Shown piece after piece: positions 23,041-34,169 of a stretch of 64,000 bases of DNA; within the stretch, counting starts at the first letter, position 1; each line of letters opens with the position of its first letter. The stretch covers positions 22,878,001-22,942,000 of the forward strand of contig JBHGNT010000005.1 of NCBI GenBank assembly GCA_043228905.1. The letters are read 5' to 3'. Origin of the DNA: Azolla caroliniana (Eukaryota > Polypodiophyta). The notes beneath the pieces are model-generated. The model was not told the origin of the DNA. It worked only from the letters and a program-made list of their open reading frames with translations, and ran no database searches. The translations under genes and the position numbers were made by a program.

Positions 23041-26000
23041 CACCACACCTTTGATGTGACCAACAATGGGAATCACTCTTTTCTAAAGTTGTATATATGA
23101 GTAATATCTTTTGAGATGTGACATTAACTTCCCTCTAAAGTGATATAAACATATGTTTACTATTAATCTCTTTGGAACATTTGAAATCTAGGAGCCACTC
23201 CTCTTGAAAGTGATATATATGGCTATCTCTTATGCCATGTTATTGTGCACATGGGAATACAAGAAAAACATAACAATGAAAGATTCTAACCTTTTGGAAC
23301 AATCTGTCTGATACAAGGTTTATCTTGATTCTCTGCCTCCTATTTACATTCATAACTTCGATTAACACATTTGTTTTCTGCTTTCCAACTTCGTAGTATT
23401 CAGATTGCAGCACAGTACCTACATACCCGCATTGCATATTGCAATAGAGGGGGTGCAGGGGGGGATGTAAAGAACTTTCAGGAAGGCTTGTCCAAAACCT
23501 AATAAAAACCTTAGAGGAGATGTAAAGGACTGAGCAAAATTGTTCATCTTACCTATTACCTGAACCAGTCTATGGTGAGAATTCCCCTCTTTGTTTATAA
23601 CTCTTACTCTCACAAAGCCGCCCACAATGGCAGCTGTAAGCTTGAATGGATCATCAAGAAGCTGAAGAAGCTGTGATCGTGAGAAACAGTTTAACTCACG
23701 GATTCCATTAACGTGCTCCTTTTGCAATGAATTCGCTAAGACTGGATGAGGATCAGCATTGTTCCCAAGATAAGAACCACTAAAGAAGCTCGGTAGCTTG
23801 TACCCACAATTAAGTTTCAGCATAATCCAGTACTCCTTGAATAAAAATTCTACAGTAGTCGAATCCTCGAAATCAATCTCATTCTGCAAATCCATGAATT
23901 CAGAATAAAAACCCCGTCACAACTTCGAACTTCACTACTGTAGAATATAAATTACAGTAATAACCAAGCTTTGCGTTATATTTTTCCACAGTAAGCCTTG
24001 GACATTTTCCCCAGTCAGTACCACACTGTAGACTATGATATCACATAACGAGGTGTGGATATGATGTGGAGCATGCCTTTTTCACATGTATATTTCTAAT
24101 GTAATCTATCACTGATGAAGCATATTCATGTTTCTTATTTTGTTTCATTTCCAGACGGAGTTGGAGAATGCCATGATTTTCTCTTAGATAATTTTATGAT
24201 GCTGCTTCTTAATATAACCATGTACGCAGTCAAAAGCCCTAACTCTGCTTAAGGTTGCCATTCTCATGTGAATCCGGAAAACACCTTACTTGTTACTTTC
24301 TTGATTTTATCATCTGTTTTTGCACATAATGGAAGCTGCACAGTCAAAAACATGCTCCACAACATTAATCCCCCTCAGAAGATGCCATTCTTCTGGTTTT
24401 TGACAGAATGTTGAATCATACTTTGCACATATGAAATATATCGGACCTCATGATCTACTAGGAAGTTTCTAAACATGATGTTGAATCCTAACTTGGATTT
24501 AAATTTCTCAAATTCAGATGCAACATATGCAGCCTCAACGTGCAGTTGAATGTATTAAACTTAGATTTCATCCATAAAATACACGGGAAGATGGGCATGG
24601 CCTATGAGGTATCTTGAGACGAATTACTTCAAGGAAGAAAACGTTGTTTTACTCAGTGTTGTAGTAGGAGCTGGGTTCCATATGTCGTAACATCCTACAA
24701 GTTCATGGTGCAGGGGTTAACTTGAGGGAAGGCAGGCTCTTCTGGTCACATACACATACCTACTATAAGGATTGAACATGCAGAAAAGAGAACTCTTTCA
24801 TGCACATACACGCTTGCATATATCATAGTGAATAAGTATTAAAGTGGGCTTTTTCCGTGCACTTACCTAGTATAAGGATTGAACATGAGGAAAAGAAGAC
24901 ACAATCATGCACATGCACACTTGCATAATCATAGGGATTAAATATGAAACCGGGATTTTCCATCACATGCAACATTAATTCATGCACAGTTTAGGAATTA
25001 TTCATGAGGCAAAGCAGCAGGCTCTTCCTGTCACATATAAAAATAATCATAGGGATTAAAAATTAAAGCGGGATTTTTCCATCACATGCAACGTTAATTC
25101 ATGCATAGTTTGGGAATTATTCATGAGGCAAAGCAGGCTCTTCCTGTCACATATAAACATGCATAGTAATAAATAGTATAAAGTCTAACCATGAGGGAAA
25201 GAAGACTCTTTCCAGCACATAAACACACATATGTAGACTACATATATACATACTTTCATTCATAAATACGAAGAAACACATATACATAACTGCACTGTGT
25301 AAAACTTATTGTGTATATGATATATGATTACATACTTACCCCATGCTCGTCTATAGTTTGGTTGAGTTCAATCATCTTGACAATTCGAAGGCAAGCTTTG
25401 CAGAGGCCATATTCATCTACACGATGCTCTGATTGTGGTGGTGGTTCTGGTATATAAGTTAATGGAAGAAACTCTTCAACAGAGATATTCATCTCAGGGC
25501 GGGGGCGGCATGAAGTGCAGAAGGATGCAGGGCACATTACACAATAGCTTGAAGGCGGCTTCGTGCATATAGTGCAGAAATGCCTTCCTGGTCATATGGT
25601 TAAAAAAATCATCGTCAATCTTTAACTAGATGATTAGATGAGCACTAGCGACATTCAAAAGGAATAGTTAACAGAGGCATTCGATTAAGAAGATGGCATT
25701 AGCAAACGAAGAAGAGGAGACAAGCAGACATTGTTAAGAATATGAGATCGGCATGACATGGTTAAGAAGAAAGGGAGAGATTAGCAATGCGTGAGTTTCT
25801 TCTTAAACAGGATTAATTAGAGTTTCTCAGTACCACAGAGCCACCTTCCTCTCCTGAAGAAAGCAAGCTCTTGGCCCAAGCATTCTGCATGGTAGACCTT
25901 ACTACATTTCCTGCATTATCCAAATAATGGGGTATATAAGAAGAACGCAGACGTTTGTTTCAGGCGCCATCATTACAAAACCAAAGAACCTCAGAAATTA

Positions 26001-26157
26001 TTACACAGAAGATGATGATGATGATGTTTATTTAACTTTGGTTTATCTCTACTTACTTGTGATCGCATACGACCAGTGTGCCTCCATCTTTACACAGAAA
26101 GCAAACGCTATCATCAACCATAGTCTTCACAATAATTGCATACAAAACAATCATCAT
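22486..26157 (-). CDS. PHD finger - Plus3 - GYF domain protein (NERD / C3H19-C3H44-like)
   Basis: Minus-strand exons: 26157-26057, 25910-25834, 25587-25340, 23883-23553, 23418-23291 and 22672-22486. Phases match through exon 5. The first three encode a PHD-type zinc-binding region: VCFLCKDGGTLVVCD, CSKVYHAECLGQELAFFRRG, then HFCTICTKPPSSYCVMC. Exons 4-5 hold a Plus3 domain (DPFKLTAAIVGGFVRVRV, RLVQVIGTVLQSEYYEVG, TNVLIEVMNVNRR). The last exon is a GYF domain (YYRDLKGKIHGPFSLKQL, RKWNRTGMFP) ending at TAG. In Arabidopsis such proteins link chromatin marks to RNA-directed DNA methylation. The SWIB domain normally between PHD and Plus3 is absent. Exon 5 ends in phase 0 but the GYF exon needs two leading bases, so one exon between 22673 and 23290 is unseen or lost. 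The start could also be the Met at 26121. Confidence 0.8.
23009..23038. repeat. (AT)n microsatellite
   Basis: About 15 AT dinucleotides run uninterrupted, inside the region between the Plus3 and GYF exons. Confidence 0.95.
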
Positions 26158-26775
26158 TCGGTTAGCTCATTAGTGACTCGAATCGATAGAATCATCCATT
26201 CCATCGATGGATTGATCATCCATCGACAGGTCGAGGGATCGATGGATTGATTCACTTCCAGTGATCCCTTGACGGATAGAAATGACTGATTGATTGATCG
26301 ATTACTCACTTGGGATTGATTGTTTGACTGACAAATTTTAGTTGCAAGGGGGTTGGGTGGGTGGGGGATGAAGCTTCTGCAGAGCAGAACGTGAAACCCT
26401 AAGCCTGCACTACATAATAAGATCTTTCTGATTTAGGGGGACGTGTTTGAATGATTGCTCGTGTCATTAATCGATTCATGGTACCTCGAACCACTCCATC
26501 CCACCTTCTGGTTTCCTCAGGGAATTGATGGCAAAATAAAAAAATGGCCACAGCCCACAATACATAATAGAGACTTGTTTCTGAGATACATATATGTACA
26601 TACAAAAATGCCCACAAACTAAAGGATGCCCAATTCATTGCATTTTTTGTTAAGACCAAGTTCTCTCACACGCCGTGACCCGACCAACCGCTTCTTCTGT
26701 GCCAGAAGAGATAGATAAGACTCTCGGCTCTCTCTGACCTCACCAAAACTATGAACACATTCGGAGCACGTGCCG

Positions 26776-27300
26776 ATCAAAAACTATAACATGTCCCGAT
26801 TGGGCCACTCGTGTGTTCTCTTCGGCCTCGTCTAGGTCGCTCCCTGCCCATAACTAACACCTTTCCAGGACGTGATACTTCTTCGTCGAGAGATCAAACT
26901 ATAACATGTCCCAAATTAGGGCCACTCGTGTGTTCTCTTCGGCCCTGTCTAGGTCACTCCCTGCCCAACACTAACACTTTTTCCGAGTCGTGCTTCCTTC
27001 CCTGGGCCGTGCTACTTCTTCGTCGAGAGCTCAAACAATAAACATGTTCCAATAGGGCCGCTCATGTGCTCTCTTCGGCCCCGTCTAGGTCACTCCCTCA
27101 CCATAACTAACACTTTTCCGAGTCATGCTTCCTTCCCTGGGTCCCGCTACTTCTTCATCAAGAGCTCAAACTATAAACATGTCCCAATAGGGCCACTCGT
27201 GTGCTCTCTCTAGCCCCGTCTAGGTCACTCCCTCGCAATAACTAACACTTTTCCGAGTCCTATATCCTTCCCTAGGTCCTGCTACTTCTTTGCCGATATG
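26776..27300. repeat. ~135-bp minisatellite, four copies
   Basis: Copies start at the AAACTATAACATGTCCC-type word at about 26781, 26896, 27033 and 27168, giving steps of 115, 137 and 135 bp. Each contains GGGCCACTCGTGTG, TCTTCGG, CCCGTCTAGGTCACTCCCT and TAACACTTTTCCGAGTC. The first copy lacks the CTTCCTTCCCTGGG segment. The repeat is GC-richer than its surroundings and non-coding in all frames. Confidence 0.92.
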
Positions 27301-28904
27301 AACTGCAACATTTTGAGAAGTGGGCGTAATGCTTTCTTGGGTAACCGTAGGTTTTATGTTACCCGCTTCATTGACTTCTCCTTCCTTTTCTTTATAGGAG
27401 GAGATTTGCCTTGTAATGCATGCTTCTCTGGTATATTACATGCACCCTAGGGTAAAGCTATGCTTCTTGGGTCATAGACCATCTCCTTCCTTTTTTAAGA
27501 AGCTTATACTTCCTTGTAATGCTTCTCTAGTATGATATACCCCAAGGTATGTTATGCTTTTTATTAGATGTAAATGGGGAAGCCTTGCACTTGAAATTGA
27601 AGCGGGACATTAGACTATATTACATTCTAGTGTGGAGGGTAGGACATGAAACACGTGACTTTTTGGTCTCCAATGAACGATGTTGCCAACTTAGGTACAT
27701 CCTTTTGGGATCTCTTTTTCTTTGTTTTTAAGCATGGTGTGTTGTTGACCCTTCTTGGGTATGTGTCATGAGTTTTTTTAGTCCTTTGTGCTAACCTATT
27801 GATACTTATCCCCCAATCTTGAGACCATTATAGTTTGTCTACCTATAGGTTATACTCGAGCATGGTACATAAAGGAGAGTTGTAACGGCCCCTTAATCAT
27901 TGTTCTAAGTAAAGTCTATGGTCACACCTCTTATGCATGCTTCCCTACACGTTGCTTACAAGTTACACTTAATCATATCCTTTATATGTAGGAAGTGCAA
28001 ACTTATGCATATCATGTGTGATCTTAATAGTGGGCATAGACTAACTAACCAATATATTCATACGTAGATTGCCAGCCTCAATGGTCTCACTTGGTTTACA
28101 ATGCAAATGTCCATGATGAAGAGAACATAGTCCCCATCAAACTAAATTCATGCCCTCTTATATGATGAGAATAGATAAGAATTCGTATAAATGCAAAATA
28201 AATACACATCTTCACTTTGTTAGTTGGTTCTTCATAGTTAGGATGGCAAACATATGGACAACAATGTACTTGTGGTTGAAACATCGCATGATTTTTGCGT
28301 ATTTTGTTTTTGAGAGATGTCGATACTCGTGCACGCAATATCGGCAAATGCACTCACACTCATAAAATTAATGTTAGTGGATGTGTTCATCGTACCATTA
28401 CAATTCTCGCCCAAGTTATACCTTTTAATAATACATTCTTCGAACATGTGTGCATGTTTCAAGTATATTTCATTACAGGAATGGGCATGCAACGAGGAAT
28501 TGTATGGGCTGACTAGCAATGTCCAAATGGCAATGGCAAGAAGGTTATAGAGAAACATGGGGTCTTGGGGGCATCATCGACGATCGAGGCCACAATGGTT
28601 ACAAACAAGGTTCGACAAAATGCCTGCCCTAATTGATGTCTCAATGCTCAACGCTACAGTGAATGTTCTATAGAACAAAACTCAATTGACACGCCACGCC
28701 CCGATTGTATATTACAATAGTAATAGCAGCAAGCACCCCATATTGCAAATGGCAAGATATAGTAGCACCAAATTCCTGATCCCCGGAATCATCATCATTG
28801 ATGACAGCGATCGAGCCGGCTACAAACACTTACATATATACGGGTCGGGGATCACATGTTACAAGCAAAGTGGTGTCATTTGAATCTCTCTCTCTCTCTC
28901 TCAG

Positions 28905-28936
<32 letters not shown>

Positions 28937-29448
28937 TATGTAAATGAATTGAACATAAAAGAGAGAAGAGAAATATGTGTTATGTATTTAGTTTGTTCCC
29001 TACACTCTCAAAAGAAGGGTTTCCATTTCCTGTATCAGAATATATGTACATATAACATACATACATAATCATAGTACGTAAGATACTCGAATGCATTGGC
29101 AAACATTCTTGTTTTACATACGTTTCCAAACGAATGAATATGTTATCAAAACATTCTTATGTTTCTTTTTTACACTTTTTACCTTAACTTTCTTACATTA
29201 AAAGAAAATTTACCTTATAATAAATAGCGAATACAAAAGTATGGTATTTATTATACTTCGAGGGTGTGTTTATCATGATACTCGAATGATTGAAACATTC
29301 TCGAATGCGAATGCACGTATGGTTCATAATAGTTATGTATACAGACACTATAATCAATTGAAGCAGAAGACAGAAGAAGAAGAAGAAAGAAGGAGAAGGA
29401 GGACAGAAAAGAACATGAATGAAGAAGAAGAAGTCTCGCTGATCAGAT
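27301..29448. other. Intergenic, no supported gene; (CT)n/(AC)n tract at 28885-28932
   Basis: The sequence is unstructured apart from a compound microsatellite of CT then AC dinucleotides at 28885-28932 and a GAAGAA-rich stretch at 29360-29435. The latter probably belongs to the promoter or 5' leader of the PPR gene at 29505. Confidence 0.55.
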
Positions 29449-29496
29449 AAACCCTAAACCTCCCTTCCGCCCCCCCTTAAACCCTAAACCCTAAAA
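29449..29496 (+). promoter_or_regulatory. Telo-box motifs upstream of the P-class PPR gene
   Basis: AAACCCTAAACC at 29449-29460 and AAACCCTAAACCCTAAAACC at 29479-29498 lie within 60 bp of the start codon. Telo-boxes (AAACCCTAA) are known plant promoter elements, common in genes for translation and organelle biogenesis. The short length and position argue against an interstitial telomere scar. Confidence 0.7.
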
Positions 29497-29504
29497 CCGT
29501 GGAC

Positions 29505-31812
29505 ATGTTGCAGCGGCTTGTTCGCAGGCAGCCATGGCGGCACCGTTATCACCACTTCTCCTCTTCGCCGCCTCTTTACCTGTCTGCACAGCCCCTTCTC
29601 CCCTCCTCAGATGGAAGTTTTCTGCCTTCGCCTCGCTCCTTCGTCCATCCGACATATCCGCCTCTCCCCTCCCCTCACGTCTTCAGCAGCCATGGCGTCC
29701 TCGCCTCCAACAGGTGTGGGTTTTTATTTTATTCTATAAAGTTAACTTTAAAAATTTCTCTCCTCCCTTTTCTCGACCAAGAAACATGCCCCCACGCCCT
29801 CCACAGCAACAAACAGTTTGGCTCCTTGATTGCAGACAGCTGTAATCAAATCATATCCCATTTTTGGGGCTAAGTCCGACTATTTCCTTTCTTTCGACAG
29901 GCGTGGAATGCTGAATTATAGCACTGCTGTCTCTGATCAAGCTCTCGATGAAGAAATGCCCCTGGAGAAGCAGCCCAGCGAACCGGTGCTTAGATTGCAG
30001 AAAATCATACAAATCTGTGAGATTTTAGAGGCGAAAACATGGGGGATTGCCACATCCAAACGTCTAGAAGCTCTGGACATGTCTTACACGTCTGACATTG
30101 TGGCCAGTGTTGTCAGATCGGCTTCCTCCTCTACTGCAGCATTAGGTTTCTTTAACTGGCTTACCTTGAGAGGGTTTGAGCAAGATTCTCATACGTATGG
30201 TGCCATTATAGATGTTCTTGGAGAGGTTGGATCCATCGAAGACATGAAATATCTCGCAGATGAGATGAAGAAGTCTGCGCTTGTTGTGGATGCGGAACTT
30301 TATGACTCATTGGTCTATTGGTGTGCCAGGCACTCAGATTCTGTCGGCGCCGAATCCTTCGTTGAGCAGATGAATCAAGAAGGAATCTTGCTCTCTCCTT
30401 CCACTTACACTAGCTTGTTTGATCTTCGTATAAAGGAAGGAAAGTATGAAGATGCTGTGACCCTTTACTTACAGATGATCGAAGAAGGAGTTATTCCCAT
30501 GTCACAGACATTTAATTCTCTCATCCGATGCCTTTTAGAGGCTGGTAAGCTAGATTCGGCACATGCTATCTTTACTTCACTTACAAAAGTAAAGGTAAAG
30601 CCTCCCATGTCTTCTTTCGCATACTTAATGGCAGCTCATGCTAAGGTTGGAAATCAGGATTTGCTTCGTAGTTTAGGAAAGGAAATGAGGAATTTGTATG
30701 GAAGACCTGGTAAGGTGTTTCACATTGCATTCAAATTGTTACTGAAGGAAGGTAAGATGGAAGTGGCAGGAGCTTTTGCCAAGGAGGTTTGGCCAGAGCT
30801 TTCTGATGAACAAAGAAGCCTCATTGCTCAAGATGTTGGAGGTGTCTCTCTAACTCTGGACGAGAGCGAGAAAGATGCTTTCAAGGATGATCTTGGGCAC
30901 TTACTCTCTCCAAAGGTTCGAGTTTCCTTATCAGAGGCAGCAAGGATTCTTGAATCTGAGGGATTCTCAGCTCTTTTACAGTTTAAATTAGATTGGTCGC
31001 CTGATGCAGTCTATAAATTTCTGAAATTGCTACAAAAAACGGATCTTGCTTGGGAGTATTTCAAATGGCTAAAGTCTGATTCCAACTTCATTCATGATAC
31101 AAGTAATGAAATTTATATGCTGAGGCAATTGGTTAAGAGTTCAAATATGCATGCTATGAAGGAACTTCTATGTGAAATGCAATCTAGAAATGCAAGAATT
31201 TCTATAGAGGTCTTCAACACTCTCATCAAGGATTGTGCACATGTGAAGGATGCAAGTACAGCTGTGTGGGTTTATAGTAAAATCAAGGATTCAAATTTGC
31301 AGCCTAACGAGGAGACTTTTAGTTCGTTAGTTCATGCATTAGCAAGGGGTCGGAATCCAGATAAAGCATCGGATTTGTGCACTGTGATGCAAGATGTGGG
31401 AATAAAACCTGATGTAGAAACCTACACAGCAGTCATACATTCATTAGGGCTTGCTGGTAGATCTGATGATGCGTGGTCAGTCTATCAGAAAATGTTAGCA
31501 TCTGGCCATAAACCAAGCGTTAACACTTATACTGCCCTCTTGAATATGATGAACGTTGTTGGTGATACTGGATTTGCTATTAAACTGTACAAGGAAATGA
31601 ATGCAAATGGCATAGCTCCAACTGAAGCTACGCAAGGGATAATGGCAAAGATATGGGAAGCTTCAGGTAATGCCGAAGAAGCACAGAAGTTGGAGACACA
31701 AAGAAGGTTTTTGTCATCTAAGAGGAGAGAAGATTCCTTACAACAAATTTATGAAGTCTTATTGGAAGGTCTTGTAGAGCAAGAGAGGTCCACTTCTCTC
31801 TTATGTCTCTAG
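29505..31812 (+). CDS. P-class pentatricopeptide repeat protein, organelle-targeted
   Basis: Exon 1 (29505-29713) and exon 2 (29901-31812) join across a GT-AG intron in phase 2 to give 706 residues. Exon 1 encodes an Arg/Ser/Pro-rich leader starting MLQRLVRRQPWRHRYHHFSS, typical of a mitochondrial or plastid transit peptide. Without splicing the exon 2 frame would lack this leader. About nine to ten P-type repeats follow in two blocks, the first from HTYGAIIDVLGEVG on and the second from EVFNTLIKDCAHVK on (NEETFSSLVHALARG, DVETYTAVIHSLGLAG, SVNTYTALLNMMNVVG). A repeat-poor segment of about 150 residues separates them. No E, DYW or SMR domain is present. P-class proteins usually stabilise, splice or help translate organelle transcripts; the target is unknown. 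Confidence 0.9.
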
Positions 31813-34169
31813 TGTGATAAAGTTGCTAGTTAAGAGGATCTGAAAACCAATCCTTTACAGGACCTGCATAGAAACTGGAATACAGTTTGGGGTTACGAGT
31901 CAAATCCCAAAGGAGTTGTGAAACAAAAAATATGTATTCATGGATGATGATAGTTAATTCATTCAAAACCATAGCATTGCCCTCCTTGATAATGAAAAAA
32001 TAAGGGGTGTTTGCTATTATGTGATAGGCCATACATTGCCGCCTCTTCTTAAATTTGGTTTGATTTTTGGAACTGTTATAATACGCTTGTTATTGTTTTT
32101 TTTGCAGAGGAGATATCTTAACCTGATTTTGAGTGCATACAAATTGTACTCAGATGAAGAAATTGATCTTAAATTTTGCATATGAAACTATTAACTTTTT
32201 GGACATCTGATTATAGGATGCGATCCTTTGTGTTCCTAATGATTGTTTTGCAGTGTAGATTCACTAGGCTATCAAAAAAGCCAATGAAGCCAAATCTATT
32301 AACAATAATACTAATGGTAAATCAATTTAAACTTGTTGAATCAAGGATTGATGGGATATTCATTGGCATGACTAATATAGGAAGAGAGCGAAGAGCACTC
32401 TATAGGAGATATCTTATCTCACATGAGTCAACACCGAGAAACATAGGCAAGTAAGGGTTGATGCCAAATTCAATGGGAGAAGAGGGTAAAGAGAAAAGAT
32501 AGAGATGAGGTCTCTACCATATTAAATGGGAGAATTGAGGGTAAAGAGAAAAGATAAAGACGAGATCTCCATTCTATTAGGTGAGCACAAAACTATGGGT
32601 GTTATGGGAATTTATGTTTTTATGTGAGGTCTCCCTTCCATAAGTCTCCTTGCTATGGTTTTGTTACTTGCAATAGGTGTATTTATGTTTATGTAACTAT
32701 ACGTAAAATAGCATTGGGTCTCATAATAAACACCCATGCGAATTGCATCGAAGTTCATCAAGGTTGTAAGTTTATGAATTTATAGGTGGTTTACATAACC
32801 TCACAATGCATCTTATCATACTTCAAATCTATGCATGGCATAAAACATACTAGAGTTAATACATAATGAACATTTAAAATTTCTCTTTGATTGACAAGGA
32901 ATAACCTTAAATCGGCAATTATTATGTGTTGGTGATTTTGGATCTAAAGTAGAGGACATCCCAAAGATAAAGTGAATGCCATCGATGGACATAGAAATTG
33001 GAGAATGGAGCTTAAAGCAATTTAAGAATAAAGTTCAAAGAGAGTTATGCTTGGGATATGGCTTAGAACATAATTATAATTTGGTGAAGTCTATATATGC
33101 AAATTTGGGATAAAGTTTTATTGACAAGATACGGCAAGCCTAAAAGAGGAGGAGAGAGAAACACAATGAAAAAGAGATGACAAGAGTGGAGGGCATTTAT
33201 CTTGACTCTTGCAACAACATTTCTGGAGGGTTAGTAGGCCTTTAAAGGATTGGGGCTACAGTTTAATGAAGAGGAAGAAAATTTAAGGCATCACACACAT
33301 TTTTTTGGAGGTCGAATGAGGTTGCAACGTGGAGACAAATTAGAAGTTGTCATTAAAATTGTTTCTTTCCTATGCGAAGCTAGGAGAGTTCATTTTGGAT
33401 GTTGTTGGTCTTAATCTATCCCTCTTAAGAAGTTCTATTTTTGTTATCTTGTTTTCCTAGCTTTTCTTGAATAATGTTTGGTGAAGACTTGAACTGTAGA
33501 CCCCCCCCCCCCATCTAAAGGTTCCAAGTCATATAAATTGTAATAAGTCTTATCGAGTCAACTTTAGTAAAACATCTAATTATTCGATTTTGGGTGCTTT
33601 GGTTCTCAAGTCAGGTGCAAGGACTATCTTGCCTTTTGAATCCTCACACTATTCTATGCTCTTAGCTATGACACCAATTGAAACCAACACATTATTGATT
33701 ATATGCAAGTCTACATATTATTGATCAATTATACCCATTATTGATCAATGAATTTGTTAAGCTTAATGGTAGAAACCGTGAATTTCTAAAGTTAATAGTG
33801 GTGAAATTTTGAGAAGTTTGGTTTCCTGTTTGTTAAGTGTATTGTAAACATACTTCACATTCTATGTTTGAGATTGCTCCCTTAAAGACATGGCTTTACA
33901 ATCCATTGAAATGGATTCCCAGCCTGCAGTGAATGGACACAAGTAGCCAGAAGATATTCCATCTGTTGAGATGGGGTGGGATCACATCAGGCAATGCTCT
34001 ACTACCTCTGGGATTTTGGGGTCTATGGTACAATTGGAGTAAGGGAAATGGGTTGTAGGCTCCAAGGAGTACCATAAACGGAAAGCTTGGACTTAGCAGC
34101 AAAAAAACTGCAGTCAAACAGAAGAAGAGAGGTCCAATATGCAGGAATGTGTAGTGAGGCCGTCCTGGA
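31813..34169. other. Intergenic between the two PPR genes
   Basis: No gene is supported. A two-copy ~57-bp imperfect tandem repeat (ATGGGAGAA, GAGGGTAAAGAGAAAAGAT) lies at 32466-32580, and a poly-C run of about 13 at 33501-33513. Confidence 0.6.

Noticed and set aside
29449-29498. Interstitial telomeric repeat
   Set aside because: Only a few AAACCCT units, interrupted and placed directly before a start codon; telo-box promoter motifs explain them better.
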